Assembly: GCF_000171235.2 (NCBI RefSeq)
Contig: NZ_ABEA03000060.1
Coordinates: 53,140 to 117,139 of the forward strand
DNA from: Geminisphaera colitermitum TAV2
Lineage (GTDB): Bacteria > Verrucomicrobiota > Verrucomicrobiia > Opitutales > Opitutaceae
Length of the DNA stretch: 64,000 bases
Reading direction: 5' to 3'
The notes beneath the pieces are model-generated. The model made no database searches and had not been told where the DNA came from. It saw only the letters and a program-made list of their open reading frames with translations. Every line of letters starts with the position of its first letter. Positions within the stretch are counted from its first letter, which is position 1. The translations under genes and the position numbers were made by a program. Shown one piece after another: positions 45,601 through 53,856 of this stretch.

Positions 45601-46559
45601 GCGACAAACTGGCGCCCGCGTGGTTCTCGGAGAATGGCACGATGCAGGATTTGGACCGCTACAAACTGCTGGTGGTGCCTCCGGTGGGGGCACAGGTGAT
45701 GCCGCGCCGCATGGCGGATGCACTTGCCGGTTACGTGGACGCCGGCGGGCGCATCGTGGTGTTTCCCGATTCGGGACGCTGGGTAATAGAAGAACCGACA
45801 AACGACGATGCCCTGTGGAAACGCCTTGGCTGGCAGGCTGCAGGCGTGACGACGGCCGGAGGAAAAGACGGACAAACTTCGGATGTGGGCAACAGCGGCC
45901 TGCCTCGCAATGACAACGAGGACGCATTTGCCGGGGCGGTTCCCGTGCGCGGCTCCAGGTTGTTTGCGGAAGGACAAAGATTGTGGATTCGCAAGAGCCC
46001 GTCGGTGAAATTGGGTAAGACGGGCGCTCACGAGGTTGAAGCGCGTTTCACAGACGGTTCCCCTGCAGTGATTTCGTGGCAACGGGGAAAGGGGCGCGTC
46101 GTGGCTTTTTCAGGTCAACCGGACTGGCCGCGTGTCACCGGGCTAATGCGTGGTTTTTATTCATGGGCTGGCGGTATTCTTTCATCGGACACATCGCGCC
46201 CGGACGTGGAAATCACCCACCTGAAGAAAGGCGATGTTCACTACGCGATTGTTCATCGTCTGCCGGATTCGTTCCGCCCGCACCTGCCAATGCCGATCCC
46301 CGATCTGGATCGTGAGGCGTTGCACAAAATGATGGCACAGATCAATGTTGTATGGCAATTGAACGGATTGCCGCAAGGTCACTGGCGCGTTTCCGAACTG
46401 ACTGGCCTTGAACAAATCGACGGCGCACGTCAAAGCGCCGACTCAATGCGCGGAATCAAGAGCACCGGGGAAATTTCTCGAGGTCTCACAGCCCGCATGT
46501 TTCTCTCACAAACGCTTGTCTATAAACTGGAACCCGCACATCCCGACGAAACGCCTTGA
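42642..46559 (+). CDS. Large exported GH42-like (beta-galactosidase-like) protein
   Basis: A 1305-residue exported protein: signal peptide (1 to about 29, ending TARA), a long N-terminal region of beta-sandwich type (about 30-560), a TIM barrel (about 590-930) with RADWNKIERLPGVYDFVMLDRIINEVERQGGRVVLELRYEAPVWLPVE, and a C-terminal region like the GH42 trimerisation domain (YKLLVVPPVGAQVMPRRMADALAGYVDAGGRIVVFP). The GH42 acid/base motif around Asn-Glu is replaced by GYHVWGLPGS, so activity is doubtful or changed. ATG 42642 is chosen from the signal peptide. It is the largest gene of the second cluster. Confidence 0.78.
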   Translation: MNYRALVSCSFAVLSLLSSVAMTITARADVQLVKHFADESLWRLPPSSVPGIAVEKTDGAMRLILSGTGDAAARRKFELKLKNWVTLPKETVRAGLWVYVKKRPALDDAWLTFVDAKGREFEYTLPRLESWQPGWQFLETFAFDANEMGKLHPQVGRLVDRTDEGGGMLPVRPLQLTGIRFEAKGDAHGEWVLGHIVADEYTLGKGGYHWALNVPGLRYNMTQTWTQSGVAPYLLADQLLPGGGDAIVSWEVLKGFQGAPVLRGEQRLTFDAHDFWKKFERVAKLGDLSPGNYEVIVTRRSIDLGQATPDGWNRLIWRATGEARWEGRAMPEACILRGEKTGGEEQGSAGWRQMVKVPGAGRYELSVTGGGSGRPVVRAAPMDERLNVVGAVEEEVFVSGNKSHRISRVFDWPEGVARIQLDLMATREGDAAFSAISLKRLADGAEMIVNGNAQVAGVLHQERWALSVLSAPSSVMRDNRSSGASTVSSTKIGDTLIIPAPSWAKLPGEKTWRVVADASGEIVGSGVMDANNPIRWAPPAGGIFRYTAERLVDGTPVDRDSRTLGGHTPLSPPGSDSFDYRDKAPTEAELFGPGKNYFTWAMYENHPDDPRFFSDTCQWIKDGRKAGFDLFRIRADWNKIERLPGVYDFVMLDRIINEVERQGGRVVLELRYEAPVWLPVEHQLNNYGRADVWQRCRVGRIPSVWTPGMLDSIRTYTEVAVRHYRNRPAIVGYHVWGLPGSLDWTTIDKPYWGQRADYSPTTVAAFNQWSKGRYAERLPMASQDWSRPDLSDGWRDWVEFRRHGLETFFIDYVLKPIRGLDDRRSIVGYFGLDFASPRLSESARSLRWRRHTGGCELYYQVPLEAKRAVTETGMAWPHEVHLLTPVPAGLEQATFQISGSGGEGYHWNFYWRNNIPVGTWTPNREAGLAEWVELWSPLWKELRDSELARQPDMAAVHTWSTMQFGLRSFFPLRMGDYVTRPAAAMYRDKLAPAWFSENGTMQDLDRYKLLVVPPVGAQVMPRRMADALAGYVDAGGRIVVFPDSGRWVIEEPTNDDALWKRLGWQAAGVTTAGGKDGQTSDVGNSGLPRNDNEDAFAGAVPVRGSRLFAEGQRLWIRKSPSVKLGKTGAHEVEARFTDGSPAVISWQRGKGRVVAFSGQPDWPRVTGLMRGFYSWAGGILSSDTSRPDVEITHLKKGDVHYAIVHRLPDSFRPHLPMPIPDLDREALHKMMAQINVVWQLNGLPQGHWRVSELTGLEQIDGARQSADSMRGIKSTGEISRGLTARMFLSQTLVYKLEPAHPDETP

Positions 46560-46574
46560 TCCCCCCCCGACACC

Positions 46575-47336
46575 ATGAATTCCGCATCCATCCCCCCTCC
46601 CCTCCTTGCAACACATCGCAATGCGCTGAACCGGACTGGCTTCACGTTGATTGAGTTGCTAACCGTGATCACGATCATCGGAATTCTTGCGGCGATAATC
46701 ATCCCAACGGTTTCCAAAGTGCGCGGCACTGCCAGACGCGCGCAATGCGCAAGCAATGTGCGCCAAATCGCCATGGCGATGCTGATGTTCGCGAACGACA
46801 ATAAAGGCGCCCTTCCCCTGCCGGGCAATATCACCGCTCCGCGGTGGGATGCAAAAATCAGCTCCTACCTCGACGTAAAAGCGGATGCCAATGGCAATCC
46901 GCTCATCTATTCGGAAATCCTGAAATGCCCGGTTGACCCGCGTCCACTGGTGATTGACGAGGCTCAAAAGCAATGGGCGCGCTCCTACACGTTGATGCGC
47001 GTTCCCGCCACCACGGCGGACACTTGGGCGGGAGGCATGGGACTCTTTGGCGCCGTAAATGGCAAGGAAGTCAGCCGCAACCTGTCGGAGCTCGCCGCCG
47101 CGTCGAAAAGCGCCTTGTTCGCGGAACATTTCACAGACGGCTCCGGCCAGGTGTTTTCCACGCAACAATTCCAGTTTGCCGGGCCTCAATGCGTCATCGA
47201 CGGTAGTCCGTCGGGAAAACTCAACGGTGAGTTTTATCACGGACGAGTCATCAATGTCGCATTTGCTGACGGGCATGTATCCGCAATGCCGCCCGGGCGG
47301 ATTCGCTCGCCCTACGACCACTTCCGCGCCTTCTAG
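46575..47336 (+). CDS. Prepilin-type N-terminal cleavage/methylation domain protein
   Basis: A 253-residue pseudopilin-like protein. Basic leader, then TGFTLIELLTVITIIGILAAIIIP, followed by a globular domain with two Cys and the C-terminal FYHGRVINVAFADGHVSAMPPG (DG motif). It resembles the prepilin of the first cluster (23442-24164). It is 15 nt after the GH42-like gene, across a C8 run (46561-46568), and 26 nt before the 471-residue gene, so it is within the operon. Confidence 0.9.
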   Translation: MNSASIPPPLLATHRNALNRTGFTLIELLTVITIIGILAAIIIPTVSKVRGTARRAQCASNVRQIAMAMLMFANDNKGALPLPGNITAPRWDAKISSYLDVKADANGNPLIYSEILKCPVDPRPLVIDEAQKQWARSYTLMRVPATTADTWAGGMGLFGAVNGKEVSRNLSELAAASKSALFAEHFTDGSGQVFSTQQFQFAGPQCVIDGSPSGKLNGEFYHGRVINVAFADGHVSAMPPGRIRSPYDHFRAF

Positions 47337-47362
47337 CAGCCCCCCCACTCCTCCTCATCTCG

Positions 47363-48778
47363 ATGAAGACGCTCCATTATCCACGGCTCGATGCCGCGCA
47401 TGTTTTCTCGCGCGAGTTGCTCGCAAAGAGCACCGCAAACCTGTGGAGCTGGCGGCAAGGGGCGGGCGAGTTCGGGCAACTCCATTTGCACGCATGCTGG
47501 AGTGAAAGTTCCGCCCTCGCCCGGCGTTATCACGGACAGTCCATCCATCGCTATCATGGCCTGTTGGCCGGGATCATCGCGTTGTATCGAAATTCCCGTG
47601 ACCCACGCTGGTTACTTCTTACTCACGACATCATTGGCAACGTGTTGTATTTACAAACCGATGACGGAGGTTTCTTTCATGCGTCGGGCGAATTTGAGCC
47701 GACTTATTCCTGCGAGGAAAGTTGCCCGATCCATCAAGGGCTGCCGATGCTCGGCCTGCTGAATTATGCAGAGTGGCCGGAGGCCGACCCCGTGCGAGTG
47801 GCGCAAATTCACCTCGCTTTTGAACGTTGGTGGCGGTGGATCGAACGCCATTGGTGGAAGCGCGGCAACGCATGGAAAAAACCACTGGAGGAGCCGGGCT
47901 TTTGCGGCGTCACCAATCAGGATCTTGTCATTGTCGCGTGCCTGGCAAAACAAGCGCAGACGAACGGAGACTGGACGCGTTACGACCAGTTCGGGAGTCC
48001 CGTGCTCGATGCCTGTTTGAGCCCCGCGTGTTATCACTCGGAAACGGGACTTTTTGAACGGGGAGACCGCTCCAATTTTGCCGAGCGCAGCTCCTATTAC
48101 GGGATCATCGTGCCGATGCTCAAAATCATTCACACGCTGACAAGAGACGGACGCTTGCCGCCAGTCATCGACAACGTTGTGAACGGACTTTTTAGAGCCA
48201 CGTATGTGGGGCCGGACGGCCTGCGTCACATCGCGTGGGGTGCAACCACTGATTTGGCCAACAAGGACAAGATTCTCGGCTGGGAACGTCTGCCATGCAC
48301 GTTCAGCGCGTATCCAGAGTTGATTGAAATCATGGGAGATCATGTGCGCCGTCATTCTTCCATCGAACACAGATCAATTGTCTGCGATTTGGAAAAAACA
48401 CTTGCGGCTTATGTCTTTGACGACGGCACGATTCCCGTGGCGCTTGGCGGTGACTCTCTCTTCTCAGCCATCGGTCATGCGCAATCACTGTGGACATTCC
48501 TCATCAACCGACTTGGAAAGAATGCCTGCCTGACGGCGGACATTCCGCCGTTGAACAGTCTCCAACGGACGTGTGGCGATGTGGTGTTTCGTGAAAATGC
48601 CCGGCATTGGTCCGTTTCGGATCGAGGCTTGCAAAAATTTGCCGGGGTGAAGTGTAACCCGTCTGCCATCGCCATCGGCCCCGAAGAGAGCTTACCCGGG
48701 ATGAATTCGGACAGCCTCTGTGAACCCGGGTTGCTGGAGATCGTCAATCCATTCTGTCAAATCCATTCTGTAATATAA
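47363..48778 (+). CDS. Protein of unknown function, possible six-hairpin glycosidase fold
   Basis: A 471-residue protein with no signal peptide or membrane helix. It is rich in Trp, His and helical repeats: LLTHDIIGNVLYLQTDDGGFFHASGEFEPTYSCEESCPIHQGLPMLGLLNYAEW, then RSSYYGIIVPMLKIIHTL and DDGTIPVALGGDSLFS. The repeat of helical pairs with Gly-Gly-Phe and Asp-Asp-Gly turns suggests an (alpha/alpha)6 barrel such as those of glycosidases or lyases, but no family can be named. It is 10 nt before the GH101-like gene, so it is surely co-translated and probably acts on the same sugar. Confidence 0.65.
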   Translation: MKTLHYPRLDAAHVFSRELLAKSTANLWSWRQGAGEFGQLHLHACWSESSALARRYHGQSIHRYHGLLAGIIALYRNSRDPRWLLLTHDIIGNVLYLQTDDGGFFHASGEFEPTYSCEESCPIHQGLPMLGLLNYAEWPEADPVRVAQIHLAFERWWRWIERHWWKRGNAWKKPLEEPGFCGVTNQDLVIVACLAKQAQTNGDWTRYDQFGSPVLDACLSPACYHSETGLFERGDRSNFAERSSYYGIIVPMLKIIHTLTRDGRLPPVIDNVVNGLFRATYVGPDGLRHIAWGATTDLANKDKILGWERLPCTFSAYPELIEIMGDHVRRHSSIEHRSIVCDLEKTLAAYVFDDGTIPVALGGDSLFSAIGHAQSLWTFLINRLGKNACLTADIPPLNSLQRTCGDVVFRENARHWSVSDRGLQKFAGVKCNPSAIAIGPEESLPGMNSDSLCEPGLLEIVNPFCQIHSVI

Positions 48779-48788
48779 TTTCAACTAC

Positions 48789-50096
48789 ATGGAAAAATTC
48801 AAATACAATCACCATTATCACCAGTCCCTGGTTTACAAAATTTTCCTTGCGGAAAAACAGGAACCCAAGATGCACATTACTTTTTCGCAGGCGCTTGACA
48901 TCATCCGCACGATATACGCAGCCACTGGAGGTCTGCCACAGATCGCCTACATTGTTGGCTGGCAGTTCGACGGGCATGATTCGAAGTATCCGGCATGGAG
49001 CGAGGTGAACCCGCGGCTCAAACGCGAGGAGGATGCCACGGCGCTCGACAGCCTGCTTTGGCTCATGCGTGAAGCCCGGCGATATAATGCTATCGTCAGC
49101 GTTCACATCAACATGTGTGACGCCTACGAAAACAGTCCGCTGTGGGGCGAATATGCCGAACGCGACTTGCTGGCTAGAAATGCTGACGGTTCGTTTGCGA
49201 AGGGAGCGTTATGGGGCGGCGAGCAGTCCTACATCATTTGCAAAAAACGCGAATGGGACAGCGGCCTGGCGCGGCGTCGGATTGATGCGTTTCTTGAAAT
49301 GCTGCCCATCGCGGAGGCGGGGACGGTGCACATTGATGTTTTCGCTCCACGTGAAAGTCCCTTCCACAAAGTCACGCGTGAAGATGACACTGCCGCGATG
49401 GTGGAAATTCTGCATTATTGGAAAAGCCGCGGAGTGGATGTCACCAAGGAGTGGTTCCATCACGAACTGGCCGGCTTCGTGCCGATGGTTGTCCATCACA
49501 ATCTCGACGAGGCGAGCCGGTTAAAATATCCGCCCGATGTGATCTGCGGTGGCGGTCCCCAATGGAACAAACGCCACTATCGTTTTTACGAGGCGATCAA
49601 CTGGGGCGCCACTTTCGGCGCGCCGGAGGCGGGCTGTCTCCACGAAGAGGCGTGGGGGTATTCGGTGGATCGTGACATTTTCTGGGTGCCAGAGGTCGGC
49701 CAATTTTTGGAGCAGGTCTTTCTCCATACGATACCGTGGTTGTTCTTCAACCTGAGCCGCGCCATCGAACACATCCACACTGCGCGGCGTTACGAAGTGA
49801 TCTTCGAAAACGGCGTGCACAGTGTGATTGCAGACGGTGTGCACACGGTCACTCGCGAGGGGCAAGTGCTAAAGCAGGGCGACTGTTATTGCCTTCCTGC
49901 TCCATGGCTCGATGAGACGTTTGTCGCATACAACAAAGCCGGTGGTCCAACCTGCCTCGACACGCTGCCGAAAGACTGGGGCAACGTGGAAATATCAAGT
50001 TCTTCAAAGAGTGGGGGGCACATCCAGCACACGCTTGGAGGACGATTGGAAATTGATCTGGAACCGGGTGTGCCGGCTTGGATTCGGAAAAAATAA
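48789..50096 (+). CDS. Compact GH101-like protein (endo-alpha-N-acetylgalactosaminidase fold)
   Basis: A 435-residue protein. The segment YIVGWQFDGHDSKYPAWSEVN, then RRYNAIVSVHINMCDAYENSP and TVHIDVFAPRES matches the GH101 catalytic core order, in which the Asp of the last strand is the nucleophile (here HIDVF). Known GH101 enzymes are exported proteins of more than 1000 residues that release core-1 disaccharides from mucins. This one is a bare barrel with no signal peptide and no extra domains, so it would act in the cytosol on imported O-glycan-type sugars. It ends the hydrolase run of the cluster. Confidence 0.72.
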   Translation: MEKFKYNHHYHQSLVYKIFLAEKQEPKMHITFSQALDIIRTIYAATGGLPQIAYIVGWQFDGHDSKYPAWSEVNPRLKREEDATALDSLLWLMREARRYNAIVSVHINMCDAYENSPLWGEYAERDLLARNADGSFAKGALWGGEQSYIICKKREWDSGLARRRIDAFLEMLPIAEAGTVHIDVFAPRESPFHKVTREDDTAAMVEILHYWKSRGVDVTKEWFHHELAGFVPMVVHHNLDEASRLKYPPDVICGGGPQWNKRHYRFYEAINWGATFGAPEAGCLHEEAWGYSVDRDIFWVPEVGQFLEQVFLHTIPWLFFNLSRAIEHIHTARRYEVIFENGVHSVIADGVHTVTREGQVLKQGDCYCLPAPWLDETFVAYNKAGGPTCLDTLPKDWGNVEISSSSKSGGHIQHTLGGRLEIDLEPGVPAWIRKK

Positions 50097-50178
50097 CCAT
50101 ACTTGTTTTATTAAAAACCTCCCGCATGGGCTGGTTTTCAGCTTTCCGGTTTGGGTTTCCCGGTTTCAGTTACCCCGC

Positions 50179-51144
50179 ATGGCGCTCAGTCACAAAAAAA
50201 TCTCGGCGTGGTATCTGCAACTGGCGCAACAACTCGAAGCCGGCCTGCCTCTCATCGCCGCCATTCGCGGCAACGCCGGCGCGCCCAAACCCGACCGCGA
50301 TGCCATGGTTCGCCGTCTGGAGGATGGCATGTCGTTTCCCGATGCGCTGGACGCCGCAGGGCCCTGGCTGCCGCGTGGCGACCGGCTGTTTCTCGCCACA
50401 GCCTCAATCGCCGGACGCCTGCCGCATACGTTGCGCAATCTCTCCTCCCGCCACGGACAACTCGCCGCCGCTTCGGGTCGCGTCGTCATGGCGTGCATTT
50501 ACCCCGTCGTCATCCTGCACGTGGCGCTGCTCATGTTCCCGCTCCTGCGAATGCTGGATTGGGAACGTGGTTTCCAATGGGACGAATCCGCCTACCTCGG
50601 TTCGCTCGCCGTCACGTTGCTGCCGCTCTGGGCACTGGGCGTCACCGGCTTCGTGCTGGCAAAACGCGAGAGTCCGCTCTGGGACCGCGCGCTGTCGCTG
50701 CTCCCGATTTTTCGCCGCTACCGGCGTGAGCAAGCGCTGGCGGATTTCTGTTTCGCGCTCGGCAACCTCCTCGATGCCGGGGCTCCCATCGGCGACGCGT
50801 GGATCGCCGCCGGGCGTTCCTCGCGTTCACCCGCCCTCATCGCCGCCGCACGTTCGATCCGCGACACGGTGCAAGGGGGCGGTCTGCCCGGCACGCGTCT
50901 GGAGGAGTTTTCCTGTTTCCCCGATGATTTCGTCACGATGTATCGCACGGGGGAGACCGCCGGACAACTCGACTCCAACATGATCCGGCTCGCGGGCCTT
51001 CATCAAGACTACGCCGGAGCGCGGCTGAAGATGGCGAGTTTGTTCTACCCCGGCGTGGTATTCGGCATCGTCGCCGTGGTGGTCGGTTATCACGTGATCC
51101 GCTTCATCCTCGGCTACGTGGACAAGCTCAACAGCCTGATGTAA
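50179..51144 (+). CDS. Type II secretion system F family protein (GspF/PilC-like)
   Basis: A 321-residue inner-membrane platform protein. Two GspF domains: LAQQLEAGLPLIAAIRGN to RHGQLAAASGRVVMACIYPVVILH, and FCFALGNLLDAGAPIGDAW to the C-terminal FYPGVVFGIVAVVVGYHVIRFILGYV, with helices near 108, 145 and 300. No ATPase, secretin or other pilus gene accompanies it. ATG 50179 is taken, since upstream residues overlap the GH101-like gene in another frame. It could serve the prepilin proteins of the cluster, although it is shorter than typical GspF (about 400). Confidence 0.85.
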   Translation: MALSHKKISAWYLQLAQQLEAGLPLIAAIRGNAGAPKPDRDAMVRRLEDGMSFPDALDAAGPWLPRGDRLFLATASIAGRLPHTLRNLSSRHGQLAAASGRVVMACIYPVVILHVALLMFPLLRMLDWERGFQWDESAYLGSLAVTLLPLWALGVTGFVLAKRESPLWDRALSLLPIFRRYRREQALADFCFALGNLLDAGAPIGDAWIAAGRSSRSPALIAAARSIRDTVQGGGLPGTRLEEFSCFPDDFVTMYRTGETAGQLDSNMIRLAGLHQDYAGARLKMASLFYPGVVFGIVAVVVGYHVIRFILGYVDKLNSLM

Positions 51145-51207
51145 ACCGCGTTTCGCACGGAAATCCTGTCTTTATTCGCGCCCATCCATTGTAGCCATTT
51201 GATACCT

Positions 51208-51383
51208 GGTAGGGAGGCCTCTCCGAGGCCTCCGCCGTGCGTAGTATCAGAATGCGAAATTCATAGGTAAATGGAGCGTGGTTTCGGAGGCCTCGGACGG
51301 AGCGCAGCAGCGCGGAGATGGCATCGCCGGAGGCGATGGCCCGAAGGGCTGCCCTCGGCAGAGGGCACAAAGGCCTCCCTACC
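51208..51383. repeat. Inverted repeat between convergent GspF-like and cysN genes
   Basis: GGTAGGGAGGCCT (51208-51220) and AGGCCTCCCTACC (51371-51383) bound a segment with smaller palindromes (CTCCGAGGCCTCC; GGCATCGCCGGAGGCGATG). It fills the 281-nt gap 51145-51425, which holds no gene. Confidence 0.85.
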
Positions 51384-51425
51384 GTTAAGACGACGGCTAC
51401 ATCTCAATTGTAAATGCTCTAATTT

Positions 51426-52754
51426 TCACAAACCGCCCATGTCCACCCACGGGTTCTCGGAAGAAGGCGCGGCATTGGGTTCGGGCCAGAGAATCATCCC
51501 GGCGGCAATCGTCGCGTTGGTAAATTCGTCCACAAGCACGAAGCTGCCCGTCGTGTGGTTGCGACGATACGAATCGACCATCAACGGTTGCGCCACGCGC
51601 AAGCGGATGCGGCCAATGTCGTTCATGCCGATCGCAAGGTCGTCGCCCGCTTTGTGGAGCGTGTTGATGTTGACCTTGTAGAGCACGGCCTTGACCACGC
51701 ACTTGGCCTCGCGCGTCGTGTGACGAAGGATGTATTTGCCGCCGGGTTGAAGCGCCGTCGGCGAGAACCAGCACACCATCGCCTCGACGTCCTGAGTAAC
51801 GTGAGGCTGGTTGGCTGGACGCGCAAAGAGGTCGCCACGCGAGGAGTCGATTTCACGGTCGAGCGTGATCGTCACCGACATCGGCGCGAAGGCTTCCTGG
51901 ATCTCGCCGTCGGGTCCGTGGATGGATTTGATTTTCGCAGGCAGTCCGGAGGGCAGCGCGAGAATCTCGTCGCCAGGACGAAAAACGCCGCCCGCCACGC
52001 GTCCGGCAAAGCCGCGAAAATCGTGATACGCGTCGGTGTGCGGACGGATCACGGTCTGGATCGGAAAACGCGGGTCAACGTGGTTGAGGTCGCTGCCAAT
52101 GTAGATGTTTTCCAGCGTGTGGAGAAGCGGAGCGCCGGCGTACCAAGGCATGTTGGCGGAGCGGTCCACGACGTTGTCGCCGCGTAGTGCGGATATGGGT
52201 ACAAACTGGATGTCGGGGATGGCGAGGCGCGAGGAAAACTCCTTGTAGCTGGCAACGATTTCGTTGAAGCGCTGCTCGGACCAGTCCACGAGGTCCATCT
52301 TGTTGACCGCCACGATGACGTGCGGGATGCCGAGGAGCGAGCCGATAAAGGAGTGGCGGCAGGTTTGCTCAATGACGCCCTTGCGCGCGTCGATGAGGAT
52401 GATGGCGAGGTTGGCGGTGGAGGCGCCTGTCACCATGTTGCGCGTGTATTGGATGTGGCCGGGCGTGTCGGCGATGATGAACTTGCGCTTGGGCGTGGCG
52501 AAGTAGCGGTAGGCGACGTCGATGGTGATGCCTTGCTCGCGTTCGGCGCGCAGGCCGTCGGTGAGGAGCGAAAGGTTGAGGGTGTCCTCGCCGCGCTGTT
52601 CGGTGACGCGCTCCAGGTTTTCGAGGGTGTCTTCGAAGATGGATTTTGAGTCGTAGAGAAGGCGTCCGATGAGGGTCGATTTGCCGTCGTCCACGCTGCC
52701 TGCCGTGGTGAAACGAAGCAGGTCCATGGAAAGATAATGCTGGTCGGTGTGCAT
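51426..52754 (-). CDS. cysN: Sulfate adenylyltransferase subunit 1 (GTPase)
   Basis: With CysD it makes adenylyl sulfate, using GTP hydrolysis. The 442-residue protein is an EF-Tu-like GTPase: G1 GSVDDGKSTLIGRLL, switch EREQGITIDVAYRYF, G3 ADTPGHIQY, G4 NKMDLVDW, and two C-terminal beta barrels. There is no fused APS kinase domain, in line with the separate cysC. It is the last gene of the cysC-cysD-cysN unit; a G15 tract sits in the 40-nt gap before it. Confidence 0.96.
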   Translation of the reverse strand: MHTDQHYLSMDLLRFTTAGSVDDGKSTLIGRLLYDSKSIFEDTLENLERVTEQRGEDTLNLSLLTDGLRAEREQGITIDVAYRYFATPKRKFIIADTPGHIQYTRNMVTGASTANLAIILIDARKGVIEQTCRHSFIGSLLGIPHVIVAVNKMDLVDWSEQRFNEIVASYKEFSSRLAIPDIQFVPISALRGDNVVDRSANMPWYAGAPLLHTLENIYIGSDLNHVDPRFPIQTVIRPHTDAYHDFRGFAGRVAGGVFRPGDEILALPSGLPAKIKSIHGPDGEIQEAFAPMSVTITLDREIDSSRGDLFARPANQPHVTQDVEAMVCWFSPTALQPGGKYILRHTTREAKCVVKAVLYKVNINTLHKAGDDLAIGMNDIGRIRLRVAQPLMVDSYRRNHTTGSFVLVDEFTNATIAAGMILWPEPNAAPSSENPWVDMGGL

Positions 52755-52769
52755 GAAATGGTGAGGAGA

Positions 52770-52784
52770 GGGGGGGGGGGGGGG
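52770..52784. repeat. G15 homopolymer between cysD and cysN
   Basis: Fifteen G on the + strand in the 40-nt intergenic gap. In the mRNA it is a C run 15 nt before the cysN start, where a ribosome binding site would be expected. Confidence 0.95.
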
Positions 52785-52794
52785 AGAGATGTTC

Positions 52795-53856
52795 TTAAAA
52801 ATAACCGGCTTTTTTGCGGTCTTCCATCGCGCTTTCGGAACGTTTGTCGTCGGCGCGGGTACCGCGTTCGGTGACGCGGGCGGAAGCGACTTCCTGAATG
52901 ACTTCGGCGAGGTCGGCGGCGGTGGATTCCACGGCGCCCGTGCAAGTGGCGTCGCCGACGGTGCGGAAGCGCACCGTGCGCTCGGTGAAGTGTTCGCCGG
53001 GGAGCAGGTTGATGAAGGGCGTATCCGCCAACAGGGTACCGCCGCGGTTCACGACGCGGCGGCGGTGCGCGAAATAGATCGACGGGATGCGCAGATTCTC
53101 GCGGGCGATGTACTGCCACACGTCCATCTCAGTCCAGTTGGAGAGCGGAAAAACGCGGAAATGTTCGCCGACTTGTTTGCGTCCGTTGAAGAGGTTCCAG
53201 AGTTCGGGTCGCTGGTTCTTCGGGTCCCACTGGCCAAACTCGTTGCGATGCGAGAAAAAGCGTTCCTTGGCGCGGGCCTTTTCCTCGTCGCGGCGCGCGC
53301 CGCCCAGGCAGGCGTCGAACTTAAATTCCTCAATGGTTTCGAGCAGCGTGATCGTCTGGAGTCCATTGCGCGAGGGGTTGAGTCCTCTTTCCTCCACGGC
53401 AGCGCCGCTCTTGATCGAGTCCTCCACGTAACGAATAACAAGACGGCCTCCTGTCTCCCTGGCCAGCCAGTCGCGAAATTCGATGGTCTCCACAAAATTG
53501 TGCCCGGTGTCGATGTGCACGAGCGGAAACGGAAAGCGGGCCGGCGCGAAGGCTTTCTGAGCGAGGCGCACCATGACGATCGAATCCTTGCCGCCGGAAA
53601 ACAGGAGCGCGGGCCGCTCGAATTGCGCGGCGACTTCACGCATGATGAAGATCGCTTCGTGTTCGAGCTGGGCGAGATGCGAGAGGTTGTAGGATGTAAA
53701 CGCGGAGGCTGTGGCAGAGGCGGCGCTGGCGGTGGCTCCGGCGGTCGCCTGAGTCGGGCGGGACGCTGCTGTTGCTGATGCGGCGGATGTGGTGGATGTG
53801 GCAGACGAGGCGGGCGGTGGAAGAGAGGGTGGCGGTTCGATGGCGATGGCGGTCAT
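52795..53856 (-). CDS. cysD: Sulfate adenylyltransferase subunit 2
   Basis: The 353-residue PAPS-reductase-fold subunit that adenylates sulfate. LLFSGGKDSIVMVRLA is the PP-loop; HIDTGHNFVETIEFRDWL, FDACLGGARRDEEKARAKERFFS and FPLSNWTEMDVWQYI are family segments; it ends with RKKAGYF. The first about 52 residues are an unusual Ala/Ser/Thr low-complexity extension absent from typical CysD (about 300). The ATG overlaps the cysC stop by 4 nt (ATGA), so translation is coupled. Confidence 0.96.
   Translation of the reverse strand: MTAIAIEPPPSLPPPASSATSTTSAASATAASRPTQATAGATASAASATASAFTSYNLSHLAQLEHEAIFIMREVAAQFERPALLFSGGKDSIVMVRLAQKAFAPARFPFPLVHIDTGHNFVETIEFRDWLARETGGRLVIRYVEDSIKSGAAVEERGLNPSRNGLQTITLLETIEEFKFDACLGGARRDEEKARAKERFFSHRNEFGQWDPKNQRPELWNLFNGRKQVGEHFRVFPLSNWTEMDVWQYIARENLRIPSIYFAHRRRVVNRGGTLLADTPFINLLPGEHFTERTVRFRTVGDATCTGAVESTAADLAEVIQEVASARVTERGTRADDKRSESAMEDRKKAGYF

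Noticed and set aside
50179..51144. A complete type II secretion or pilus operon
   Set aside because: Only a GspF-like gene and separate prepilin-like genes are present; no ATPase, secretin or prepilin peptidase gene was found.
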